A stretch of DNA of 64,000 nucleotides from Qaidamihabitans albus (GTDB taxonomy: Bacteria > Actinomycetota > Actinomycetes > Mycobacteriales > Pseudonocardiaceae). The notes under the pieces were generated by a model, which worked only from the letters and a program-made list of their open reading frames with translations, made no database searches and was not told the DNA's origin. The first letter of the stretch is position 1. Every line of letters starts with the position of its first letter. This document shows positions 55,489 to 62,882 of the stretch, in pieces. A program made the position numbers and the translations under genes. The DNA is taken from positions 248,001 to 312,000 of the forward strand of contig NZ_JAEHOB010000002.1 in assembly GCF_016464705.1 (NCBI RefSeq), written 5' to 3'.

Positions 55489-55728
55489 GTGACCAGCAAC
55501 AATCACACGTGGGACGAGGGGGCGACCGGGCTCCTGCCGTGCACTTCGTGCCGCACGGTCAAGGCTACGCCGGTCGTCATCCGCCGCGGCACAGTTCCTC
55601 CCTGCTCTCCGGACCAGCGTTGCCCTAAGGGCTTCTCGCTCGGCTGGCATGAGGTGACCACTGACCCGGGCGGAATCTCGGCGTCCTGCCTGTTCTGCGG
55701 AAAACGGTGGGAGCCGAGTAGTGAGTAA
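55489..55728 (+). CDS. Small Cys-rich protein encoded before the integrase
   Basis: This 79-residue protein has two CxxC pairs (CTSC near 17-20, CLFC near 67-70) plus further Cys around CSPDQRC, suggesting a zinc ribbon. It has no recognised family. AGGAGG (55477-55482) lies 6 nt before GTG 55489, and the stop overlaps the integrase start by 8 nt, so the two are translationally coupled. It starts only ~30 bp from the att core. A recombination-directionality or accessory role is possible but not shown. Confidence 0.7.
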   Translation: MTSNNHTWDEGATGLLPCTSCRTVKATPVVIRRGTVPPCSPDQRCPKGFSLGWHEVTTDPGGISASCLFCGKRWEPSSE

Positions 55729-57262
55729 GCGCGCGCTGATCGTGGTCAGGCTGTCGAACCTGACCGAAGAGACAACGTCCCCCGAGCGTCAGCGGGAGGT
55801 CTGCGAGCGGTTCTGTGCCGACCGTGGCTGGACCGTCGTCGGCACGGCCGAAGACCTGGACGTGTCCGCGAGCACTACATCGCCGTTCGACCGGCCACAG
55901 CTACGGAAGTGGCTCAACCGCCCAGAAGAGTACGACGTCATCGTGTTCTGGCGCGTTGACCGGCTGGTACGACGAGTGACCCACCTTGCCCGGATGATCG
56001 AGTGGTCAGAACAGCACGACGTCAACCTGATCTCGGCTACAGAAGCCCACTTCGACCTCTCAACCTCGATCGGACAAGCGCTCGCCATCTTCGTGGGCGT
56101 GTTCGCGCAGATGGAGTCGGACGCGACCAGCGAGCGAACGTCCCAGACGTTCGCTCACAACATCAAGGCCGGGAAGTATCGCGGCGGATACCCGCCGTTC
56201 GGATACCAGCCCGTCGACACTGGTGGTGAATGGCGATACGCACCCGACCCGGTGACGAGCAAGCTCGCCCGCGACATCGTGGCCCGCGTGCTCGACGGCG
56301 AGCGCCCGACGGCGATATGCCGCGACTTGAACAACCGTGGCGTGCCGACTCCTCAAGACCACTTCCGAGCGCAGCAGGGCAAGCCGTGCACCGGGGCGAA
56401 ATGGCGTACAGGCAACCTCGTTCGGGCGCTCCAGTCCCCTACCTTGCTCGGTCAGGTCGTGGTCTCGGAATCGACGAGGAAGAACGGCAGGAAAGAGTAC
56501 AGCGAGCCCGCAGTACTGCGGGGCGACGACGGCGCCCCGATCGTTCGGTCTACTCCTATTCTCGACCGTGACACTTTCGAGCGGCTGCAAAAAGCGCTCG
56601 AAGAGATGAACGGGAAACGCACGCCGTATAAGAAGTCACAAGCCCTGTTGCTCCGTGTGATTCACTGCGGGGTCTGCGAACGGCCGATGTATTACAACCG
56701 GGGCCGTACATTGATGTACTACCGGTGTTCGTCCGCGAGCTACCAGACCTCGTGCGGCAACCCAGGCATTCGGGTTGACACCGCCGACGAGTTTGTAACC
56801 GAACTGCTCATGCACGACCTTGGCGACGTTGAAATGACCCGCCGGGTCTACGACCCGGGTGAGGACAACGCGGCCGAGCTGGCCGAGATCGAGGCAGAGC
56901 TAGTCGACGTCGCCGGCCTCATCGGCACCGGCCCGTACCGCTCCGGGCCAGCACGGGCCAAGCTAGAGGCCCGCGCGGACGCCCTAGATGCACGGAGAAC
57001 CGCGCTAGAAGCGAGCCAGTACCGGCCAGCAGGGTACCGGTACGAGCCGACCGGTAAGACGTTCCGGCAGCACTGGGAAGAGCTCGACCTACACGGCCGG
57101 AACCTGTACTTGCGCGATCATGGCGTGAGGCTCGATTACCGCAACGTGTCCGGTCTTGAGCTGCACCTCACCTTTGGCGAACTCCTGGAAATGGTCCAGG
57201 CAATCAACCCAGAGCACGCCGAGCGTATCTCGGCACGGCTTGTCGGAGAGGAACTGAAATGA
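55721..57262 (+). CDS. int: Large serine recombinase (integrase)
   Basis: This 513-residue serine integrase has an N-terminal resolvase domain (about 1-145) with the nucleophile Ser12 in VVRLSNLTEETTSPERQRE. A recombinase domain (about 160-270) follows. A zinc ribbon begins HCGVCERPMYYN and is completed by RCSSASYQTSCGNPG near 340. A coiled-coil-like segment (about 370-430) and a C-terminal tail complete it. It catalyses attP x attB integration without host factors. The gene sits next to its att site, as usual. The start is GTG 55721. Confidence 0.95.
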   Translation: MSKRALIVVRLSNLTEETTSPERQREVCERFCADRGWTVVGTAEDLDVSASTTSPFDRPQLRKWLNRPEEYDVIVFWRVDRLVRRVTHLARMIEWSEQHDVNLISATEAHFDLSTSIGQALAIFVGVFAQMESDATSERTSQTFAHNIKAGKYRGGYPPFGYQPVDTGGEWRYAPDPVTSKLARDIVARVLDGERPTAICRDLNNRGVPTPQDHFRAQQGKPCTGAKWRTGNLVRALQSPTLLGQVVVSESTRKNGRKEYSEPAVLRGDDGAPIVRSTPILDRDTFERLQKALEEMNGKRTPYKKSQALLLRVIHCGVCERPMYYNRGRTLMYYRCSSASYQTSCGNPGIRVDTADEFVTELLMHDLGDVEMTRRVYDPGEDNAAELAEIEAELVDVAGLIGTGPYRSGPARAKLEARADALDARRTALEASQYRPAGYRYEPTGKTFRQHWEELDLHGRNLYLRDHGVRLDYRNVSGLELHLTFGELLEMVQAINPEHAERISARLVGEELK

Positions 57263-57570
57263 CAGAGTCCACGACCATCAGCGCTGAGCTTCCCTGGATA
57301 AGCGCGACCGCTACCGAGGATGGTCGCTACCTGACCGTTTACGCGAGTCCGTGCGTCAAGGAATCCGACGACTCGTACAGACCTGTCCGTGAATACCTCG
57401 CCGGTAAATGCTATTCACGCATGACCGGCGACTCAGTCAAGGACGAAAACATGATGTTCGGTGAGGCCCGGACGGTCCTGCACGAGATCCACGAACAGTG
57501 CCCCGACTACTCGCACACGTGCTCGGTCGAAACACTGGACGAGTGGTACGGCGACGCGGTGCCGTGCTGA
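57259..57570 (+). CDS. Hypothetical protein downstream of integrase
   Basis: This 103-residue acidic protein overlaps the integrase stop by 4 nt (ATGA). It contains two or three Cys and Tyr/Asp-rich segments (CPDYSHTCSVETLDEW) but no known motif. It is the last gene before the strong terminator, so it forms an operon with the small Cys-rich gene and int. The role is unknown. Confidence 0.75.
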   Translation: MTESTTISAELPWISATATEDGRYLTVYASPCVKESDDSYRPVREYLAGKCYSRMTGDSVKDENMMFGEARTVLHEIHEQCPDYSHTCSVETLDEWYGDAVPC

Positions 57571-57598
57571 GCCGAATCCGGTAGAGAGACACCCGAGC

Positions 57599-57640
57599 AA
57601 GGGCCCTGAGACGCCGTCTAAGCGTCTCAGGGCCCTTTTT
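57599..57640 (+). terminator. Strong intrinsic terminator of the integrase operon
   Basis: A perfect 16-bp stem (57599-57614 and 57622-57637; core GGGCCCTGAGACGC) with the 7-nt loop CGTCTAA is followed by a run of T. It is the clearest rho-independent terminator in the window, 29 bp beyond the stop of the third gene of the operon. Confidence 0.95.
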
Positions 57641-57715
57641 CTGTCGGTACCTGCGGTCTACGGGTCCTTACTGCTCGTTAAGACCGCCACCCTTCCAAAA
57701 CCTACGGACGGAACG

Positions 57716-57895
57716 ATGTGCGCGAATAACCACGACCCGGACCGGACAGAGGTCCGGCCGGACGGCCGCCGTATCTGTACGGCCTGCCGCGACATGTACA
57801 ACCGCAGGCGGCGCCTGCACATGCCCGTTGTCCACCGCACGACCAAGCGTCGTGCCACCTCTTCGGAGTGCACCGACCATGACCCCGATTGCTGA
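57716..57895 (+). CDS. Small zinc-finger-like protein
   Basis: This 59-residue basic protein has a CxxxH...CxxC arrangement (MCANNHDPDRTEV, RICTACRDMYNRRRRLH), typical of short zinc-binding proteins in actinophages. ATG 57716 follows GGACGG. Its stop lies inside the next gene, which begins 17 nt earlier, so the two are probably coupled. Confidence 0.65.
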   Translation: MCANNHDPDRTEVRPDGRRICTACRDMYNRRRRLHMPVVHRTTKRRATSSECTDHDPDC

Positions 57896-58973
57896 CAGAG
57901 AAGCACGTAGGCTGCGGGCTGAGCTGCCCAAGCAGGCGCTTGAATACCTCGACGGCAACGGCCGACACGAGAACGGCGCGTGGGCGACGCTCGTAGCTAT
58001 CGCTACCTACTGCCTGACCGCGAGGTTCGTATACGACGAGTTTCGCTATCTGGTGCTTGAGTCGGAGTTCGCGGGGTCAACCTCGCTGCTCGCGGTCGGC
58101 AAGCGGGAGAAGCAATGCCAGGACGCGTGGGAACACGCCGAGGACAACTGGACCGAGCCCGTCGACAAGTACGAGCTGCGGGCCCTTATCGCAGGGCTGG
58201 CCGCCCGAGTGGCGGCCTACCGATGGAAGGGCAGGGCGGGTATCAGCGACCGGCAGGTCGCTACCGCGATCCTCGACGTCTGCCATGAGCGGGGGACGTA
58301 CAGCCCCGTACTGTCCGCCCGGTATCTGGCCGAGAAGACATCGCTAGGGCATACGACGGTCAGCCGCTCTTTGAAGCGGCTGACCACGCTAGGACTGATC
58401 CGGTACCGCGGTAAAACGGAGCAATGGAACAGCCAGTACAGGCTAGTGCTCCGCTGGGGTCTCCGCCCGAACGGTCACAACGGTACAAGTAGTCTTTTGC
58501 GGTCTACTTGTACCAGTCTGACCGTTCACCAAGCCTCAGTTCCTCAACATGATGCCTTCGTAGGCAAGTCGCTCGGCGTACTCGCCGGGCGAATCTGGTT
58601 CACCATGAATGAACCCTTGACGGCCGCTGAGGTAGCTGACCGGTACGGCCTAGCGGCGAGGACGGCTCGACGTTACCTGGATGCTCTGGTCGCCGTCGGC
58701 CTCGCCTCAAAAGGCGAGGGCCGACCTGCCGTGTTCAAGGTGACCGAGGTGTCCGAAGAACGGCTAGACGAGATCGCAGCCGAGTACGGAACCGTCGGTT
58801 GGTTGTCCCTGCAGAGGGACAAGCACGACCGTCACCGCGAGGCACACCAGATAGGTAAGCGACTCCGCATGGACGCGACCCGATCCGGCTATCAGCAGAC
58901 GTACCGCGAAACCCGGTCCAACACCGACACCCATGCTGCACGAGCTATGACGCTGGTCACACCCCGGGACTGA
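57879..58973 (+). CDS. Two-winged-helix DNA-binding protein (replication initiator or regulator?)
   Basis: This 364-residue protein has an N-terminal helical region (about 1-130) and a first wHTH near 135-190 (LAEKTSLGHTTVSRSLKRLT). The second wHTH is near 260-310 (LTAAEVADRYGLAARTARRY). Its position downstream of the integrase module and before the structural genes suggests replication or regulation of the element, but no Rep, helicase or primase motif is visible. ATG 57879 is the start; the protein ends shortly before a hairpin. Confidence 0.7.
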   Translation: MTPIADREARRLRAELPKQALEYLDGNGRHENGAWATLVAIATYCLTARFVYDEFRYLVLESEFAGSTSLLAVGKREKQCQDAWEHAEDNWTEPVDKYELRALIAGLAARVAAYRWKGRAGISDRQVATAILDVCHERGTYSPVLSARYLAEKTSLGHTTVSRSLKRLTTLGLIRYRGKTEQWNSQYRLVLRWGLRPNGHNGTSSLLRSTCTSLTVHQASVPQHDAFVGKSLGVLAGRIWFTMNEPLTAAEVADRYGLAARTARRYLDALVAVGLASKGEGRPAVFKVTEVSEERLDEIAAEYGTVGWLSLQRDKHDRHREAHQIGKRLRMDATRSGYQQTYRETRSNTDTHAARAMTLVTPRD

Positions 58974-59002
58974 GGTGCGACAGAACCAGACTAGTCGCAC
59001 CT
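58973..59002. terminator. Hairpin after the two-wHTH gene
   Basis: AGGTGCGAC (58973-58981) and GTCGCACCT (58994-59002) are exact complements with a 12-nt loop. The left arm starts at the last base of the stop codon. No T-run follows, so it may be a weak terminator or a protein-binding site upstream of the NUDIX gene. Confidence 0.5.
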
Positions 59003-59042
59003 AATAAAGAGTAGAGGGGGTAAGAGAACAGGGGCCGAGACG

Positions 59043-59486
59043 ATGTGGTTGGACTGCGCGTGCGGCGCCCGTCACTGGGGGCGGTTCGGCGCGGCCGGCG
59101 TGCTGCTAGCCGATGACAACGGCCGGGTGCTGCTTCAACACCGAGGCCACAGCGACCACGCCGGTAGCTGGGCCATCCCGGGCGGTGCCCTTGACCCCGG
59201 TGAGATGCCCGTAGACGCCGCGCTACGCGAGCTCAGGGAAGAGACCGGTATCGCGCCGTCCGCGGTCTCCGTGGTCGGTACACGGGCCACGTGTGAGCAC
59301 GTGGCGTGGACGTACTGGACCGTCTTGGCACAGCCCGTAAGGGCTGTTACACCGCGGCCGAATAGCGAGAGCCGAAAGCTTCGGTGGACGCACTTTGATG
59401 ACGTTGGGGCCTTGGCGCTTCATCCGGACTTTCGCTTGGCGTGGCACGAGACCTTGTTCCGGTGGGCGCGCTGGAAAGTGCTTTAG
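59043..59486 (+). CDS. NUDIX hydrolase
   Basis: This 147-residue enzyme has a full NUDIX box: GGALDPGEMPVDAALRELRE then ETGI (GX5EX7REUXEEXGU). It is preceded by a strand pair (GRFGAAGVLLADDNGRVLLQ). An N-terminal CACG pair could bind zinc. It hydrolyses an unknown nucleoside diphosphate derivative. As cargo in a phage-like element it could cleanse nucleotides or counter a nucleotide-based defence, which is speculation. Confidence 0.92.
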   Translation: MWLDCACGARHWGRFGAAGVLLADDNGRVLLQHRGHSDHAGSWAIPGGALDPGEMPVDAALRELREETGIAPSAVSVVGTRATCEHVAWTYWTVLAQPVRAVTPRPNSESRKLRWTHFDDVGALALHPDFRLAWHETLFRWARWKVL

Positions 59487-59493
59487 GAGAAAT

Positions 59494-59667
59494 ATGACAA
59501 CCGAACCCGAACGATATCCCTGCGGACACCCGCGCACCGAGCTCAACACTTACCGCGATTCGTGCCTCTACGCCCGTTGCCGCACCTGTAAGCGAGACCA
59601 CCACAGGCGCTGGCAGCGAGAGCGGCGAGCTCGTGTCCGTGCACAACGCGAGCAACAGGCCGCGTGA
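59494..59667 (+). CDS. Small zinc-finger-like protein
   Basis: This 57-residue basic protein has CGHPR...CLYARCRTCKRDHHRRW, a Cys/His pattern like the zinc-finger-like protein at 57716. AGGAG immediately precedes ATG 59494. It lies 7 nt past the NUDIX stop. It probably binds nucleic acid; the role is unknown. Confidence 0.65.
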   Translation: MTTEPERYPCGHPRTELNTYRDSCLYARCRTCKRDHHRRWQRERRARVRAQREQQAA

Positions 59668-59676
59668 CCCCAAGAC

Positions 59677-59785
59677 ACCACCGCAGGTGGGCGGTGGTCC
59701 GAGCGCGGGGCAGTCCTCACCCTGCGCTCCGGTCGGCTCCGGTTGGCGTACTTCCTCCAGGTCTCCGCCAACCGGGGCCCGACCG
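59677..59785 (+). ncRNA. Structured intergenic region of the element (candidate RNA)
   Basis: Three successive stems fill the gap before the Cys/His genes. ACCACCGC/GCGGTGGT (59677-59684, 59691-59698). GAGCGC with its partner near 59724-59729. CCGGTTGGCG/CGCCAACCGG (59739-59748, 59766-59775), with an outer GGTCGG/CCGACC pair (59731-59736, 59779-59784). No ORF crosses it convincingly. A leader or regulatory RNA is possible. Confidence 0.4.
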
Positions 59786-59804
59786 TCGAACATAAGGGAA
59801 CAGC

Positions 59805-60461
59805 ATGACTACCAGCTCCATCGGATACCGGGTGTTTGAGTGGGCGTCGGACGGCCGACTACGCGGCCCGTATACCGGGGCCGTTTTTCCGTCAGGCCGC
59901 ATACCGGCCGGGAGGTGTCCGGGCAAGCAGGTCATCCCGGCCGCGGTCGCGTGGACCGGGGGGCACATCGCACCGCACGAAAACTGTACCTGTGGCTTCC
60001 GCGCAGCTCCCGAGCTGCGCGACGCCGTAGACCACATGGCGGCTCGGTGCATCCGAACTCAAGCGGGCGGGCGTATCGAGGACTGGGAGTTTGACGAGAA
60101 CACGATCTGGGAGCCGATCGCACAGGTAAAGCTGTCGGGGAGGTGCCTTCCCGGCGAGGCTGGCGATCACTTCGTCTTCGATCGGTGGGAATACCTGGAG
60201 ATTACAAAGGTCTACCTGCCGAGACGTACGCCGATGGAGAACGTGATTGCACTCCGGAACTACTACGGGTCGGTATCGGTCAACGACTCGACCGTCCTGG
60301 ATTTGTTCCGGGAGACCGATCCGGGTCGGTGGGGTTGCGTGCTCTGCGCCGAGCCGACGGAGGAAGGCACTCTGACTTGCGAGAAGCACCGGGACGGACA
60401 GCGATGTTCTAACCCGCGCCCGATGGGCGCGGTTGTCACTCCCGGTAAATCTCGGTGGTGA
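59805..60461 (+). CDS. Cys/His-rich phage protein, tandem copy 1
   Basis: This 218-residue protein is similar along its length to the next one: GYRVFEWASDGRLRGPYTGA at the start, HENCTCGFRAAPELRDAVDH, then EPIAQVKLSGRCLPGEAGDH. A C-terminal Cys/His cluster (CVLCAEPTEEGTLTCEKH) looks like a zinc knuckle. The family is unknown. ATG 59805 follows AAGGGA. It may arise by duplication. Confidence 0.8.
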   Translation: MTTSSIGYRVFEWASDGRLRGPYTGAVFPSGRIPAGRCPGKQVIPAAVAWTGGHIAPHENCTCGFRAAPELRDAVDHMAARCIRTQAGGRIEDWEFDENTIWEPIAQVKLSGRCLPGEAGDHFVFDRWEYLEITKVYLPRRTPMENVIALRNYYGSVSVNDSTVLDLFRETDPGRWGCVLCAEPTEEGTLTCEKHRDGQRCSNPRPMGAVVTPGKSRW

Positions 60462-60467
60462 GCGTTC

Positions 60468-61070
60468 ATGACTATCGGATACCGATGCTTTGCCCTGGCA
60501 TCGAATAGACTGTGTGGCCCGTACACAGGCGCCATATTCCCACCCGGCCTCGTGTCTGCCGGCGAATGCCCGGGTAACGGCGTCGCTCTTGGCGCGTACC
60601 ACGAGGCACCGCACGAGGACTGTACGTGCGGCTTTCGGGTAGCTCCTGAGCTGAGAGACGCAGTCGACCACGTCTCAGCACGTATGACCGTCGCACACGG
60701 GGATGGTTGGGCAGACCGTTGGCAGTACGACGAGAGCACGCTGTACGAGCCTATCGCTCAGGTGCGGGTGTCTGGTCGTTCGCTGCCCGGAGATGGCAGC
60801 GACCATCACTTGTTCAACCGTTGGCAATGCCTAGAGATAACTCGAATCTATGTTCCGATGAGAACATCGCTCGATACCGTAATGGAACTGCGGAAACATT
60901 ACGGGGTTCCGGTGGTCGCTAACGACCACACGGTACACGAGCTCTTCGCTTCCGCCGACCCTGCTCGATTCGGGTGCTTCTGGTGTAACGATACCCCGAT
61001 GCCTGGGCGGCTCATGTGCCGATCACATCGTGAGGGGCTACGGGAGCCTGCCATTCCCGTACCCCGATAA
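60468..61070 (+). CDS. Cys/His-rich phage protein, tandem copy 2
   Basis: This 200-residue paralogue of the preceding gene shares GYRCFA...GPYTGAIFP, HEDCTCGFRVAPELRDAVDH, YEPIAQVRVSGRSLPGDGSD and a C-terminal CFWCNDTPMPGRLMCRSH knuckle. It starts 6 nt after copy 1 stops, consistent with tandem duplication and co-transcription. The function is unknown. Confidence 0.8.
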   Translation: MTIGYRCFALASNRLCGPYTGAIFPPGLVSAGECPGNGVALGAYHEAPHEDCTCGFRVAPELRDAVDHVSARMTVAHGDGWADRWQYDESTLYEPIAQVRVSGRSLPGDGSDHHLFNRWQCLEITRIYVPMRTSLDTVMELRKHYGVPVVANDHTVHELFASADPARFGCFWCNDTPMPGRLMCRSHREGLREPAIPVPR

Positions 61071-61079
61071 CCGGGTTGG

Positions 61080-61286
61080 TTGGGTATCGACGGTATCGGT
61101 AGTAATTCGGGTTACCGGGTTTTTGAGGTAGCCGAGCCGAGGACCCGCGCCCACCCATCCCGGGATCTCCCCCCGCTGAGAAAACCTACAGAGCCGCTGA
61201 CCACATATTGCCTGATACAAGGCTTGATACAGACCGCAAACCGTTACGCCCGTGACAAACCGCAGGTCAAGGGCCGTTACGCGTAA
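61080..61286 (+). pseudogene. Possible remnant third copy of the Cys/His-rich gene
   Basis: A TTG-initiated 68-codon frame begins with NSGYRVFEVAEPRTRAH, matching the first residues (GYRVFEWAS) of copy 1. The rest does not match and no Cys/His motif follows. It is probably a truncated duplicate used as spacer DNA; expression is doubtful. Confidence 0.3.
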
Positions 61287-61288
61287 CG
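61275..61288. promoter_or_regulatory. 14-bp palindrome upstream of the tail-type gene
   Basis: CGTTACGCGTAACG is a perfect palindrome 22 bp before ATG 61311 and just upstream of GGAGG (61299-61303). A related half, CGTTACGCC, occurs about 30 bp upstream. It is a candidate repressor site controlling the structural genes. Confidence 0.5.
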
Positions 61289-61310
61289 CACACAAAATGG
61301 AGGAACCCCC

Positions 61311-62339
61311 ATGGCCACAGCACTAGACCTCTACGCCCCGTTCGATGACGGGTCCGGCGCTAACGCCACCGAAGACACCTGGCGCCGCATCATGCGGCGC
61401 CTGGGGTCGCCCGGCATCGTCCGTAACACGCTCAGCGAAGGCCGCGTTTGGGCCGACAGCACCGGCATGAACGTCAAGGTCGACCCGCTGGAAGCGTGGA
61501 TCGAGGGGCACTGGGGGATGCGGGAGTCCGTCACGACCCTGCCGATCTCGACCGCGCACGGCAGCTTGCCCCGAGTTGACTTGGTCGTCGTGCGGGCCGA
61601 CTACGCGGCGAACCGCCTGGAGCTCGACGTCGTCGCGGGCACCGCGGCATCGTTGCCCCAACCGCCCGACCCGCCCCGGAATACCTCCATGTTCGAGGTG
61701 CCGATCGGGCTCGTATACGTCGGCGCTGGCGTGGTCACCCTCTTTCCAGACGACGTTAAGTGGCTCAACATCGCCAACGGCGGCAACCCGACCCCCACGG
61801 TTTCGGACGACTACGCGCTGTTCCACGACAAACTGTCGACTGTTCGACGCGTGGACCTTGACGGGTCCACGAGTACGACCCTGGAGAACAGCCAGACCCG
61901 CGGCTTCCGCATGGTCCCGCTTCGGGAGCAGACCGTCTCCAAGTTGCGGTATTACCCCACGACAGCGGCTGTCGGGGGGTCTAGGACAGTCTCGATTTAT
62001 CGAGGCTGGTCTCAGTCTTCGCTGTGGAAGACGTCCACTTTCCCTATGGGTAACGCACTCCCGAGCACGGTTGGCGAAACCACGCTTCCGACTCCTCTTA
62101 CTTTCATGGCCGGGGAACACGTCGTCGTCGCGATCTACTCCACAGGCACGACCACGCGGCAGCAGCTAATGTCCCGAAACCTCGGTTCGGGTACGTCCAA
62201 CCTGATTAACCCGGACACCAGCAACGCGTACACGACGATGTTCCGGACGGGCGACTACACGGCGCCCGGTTCGATCGACTTCACCACCGCGGGCGGCTGG
62301 ACTAAGTCCCAGCAATACCCGTGGATCGCTTTCGCGTAG
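61311..62339 (+). CDS. Phage tail/minor structural protein
   Basis: This 342-residue protein has the actinophage minor-tail/structural-type N-terminus: ALDLYAPFDDGSGANATEDT, then STGMNVKVDPLEAWIEGHWG and VDLVVVRADYAANRLELDVV. The C-terminal half is beta-rich (receptor-binding-like). GGAGG precedes the ATG. Such genes usually lie at the far end of the tail module, so its place upstream of the capsid gene is unusual. Confidence 0.7.
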   Translation: MATALDLYAPFDDGSGANATEDTWRRIMRRLGSPGIVRNTLSEGRVWADSTGMNVKVDPLEAWIEGHWGMRESVTTLPISTAHGSLPRVDLVVVRADYAANRLELDVVAGTAASLPQPPDPPRNTSMFEVPIGLVYVGAGVVTLFPDDVKWLNIANGGNPTPTVSDDYALFHDKLSTVRRVDLDGSTSTTLENSQTRGFRMVPLREQTVSKLRYYPTTAAVGGSRTVSIYRGWSQSSLWKTSTFPMGNALPSTVGETTLPTPLTFMAGEHVVVAIYSTGTTTRQQLMSRNLGSGTSNLINPDTSNAYTTMFRTGDYTAPGSIDFTTAGGWTKSQQYPWIAFA

Positions 62340-62358
62340 CCGAATTGGAGAAAAGAAG

Positions 62359-62562
62359 ATGAACGAGGTTCAGCTTGCCGCGCTACGCGATACCGACCGG
62401 TTCGGCCTGCTGGCCTACCTGACGGCCTTACGCGAGCGACGCGGCCCGCATCAGGATTTCTGGGCTACCGTCCTGGCGGACGTAGCCGAGACCTACGCCA
62501 ACGAGAAGCGAACCCTGCTCGACATGGAGCACGACCTCCTCGAAGTCCGGGACGACGTCTAA
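62359..62562 (+). CDS. Small helical hypothetical protein
   Basis: This 67-residue acidic, mostly helical protein follows the tail-type gene by 19 nt, behind GGAGAAAAGAAG. It has no recognised domain (VQLAALRDTDRFGLLAYLTA). It may act in assembly with its upstream neighbour. Confidence 0.6.
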   Translation: MNEVQLAALRDTDRFGLLAYLTALRERRGPHQDFWATVLADVAETYANEKRTLLDMEHDLLEVRDDV

Positions 62563-62882
62563 GGCGGGCGTCGGTCCCCGGTCCACTGACGGCCTCACGG
62601 CCGTCACGACCAACTCGCCAAGTTCCGGCAGGACGAAATCCACCGGACCACTCCAGGCGAGTCGTTCCAGGCGTTCCCTTTCGAGGGAGCGCCTTTTTTC
62701 ATGCCCTTTTAGGGCCCGGGACAGGGCGAAACCCATCCCGAAAACCGCTAGAACGATGGCAGCACTTAACCCGGCAGGTAGCGGCACCGGGAGGGCTTAG
62801 CTAGCCCGTTGTGCTCATCAATCCGGCAATCCGATCTGCCGCTATCCGGCGGCGGGAAATTCGATTGTTGGAGAACACTCAA
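62563..62882. other. Non-coding gap before the capsid gene
   Basis: This 320-bp stretch holds a TGACGGCC/GGCCGTCA hairpin (62587-62594, 62599-62606) and an intrinsic terminator (62669-62699). Then about 180 bp presumably contain the capsid promoter. Minus-strand open frames across it lack a ribosome-binding site and family match, and were not called. Confidence 0.6.
62669..62699 (+). terminator. Intrinsic terminator upstream of the capsid gene
   Basis: AGGCGTTCCCT (62669-62679) pairs with AGGGAGCGCCT (62684-62694) (one G-T pair) across loop TTCG, followed by TTTTT. It ends transcription of the tail-type/small-protein operon on the plus strand and separates it from the capsid gene. Confidence 0.85.

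Noticed and set aside
62428-62787. 119-residue minus-strand frame with a possible transmembrane helix
   Set aside because: No ribosome-binding site, runs through an intrinsic terminator of the plus strand and overlaps the small helical gene.
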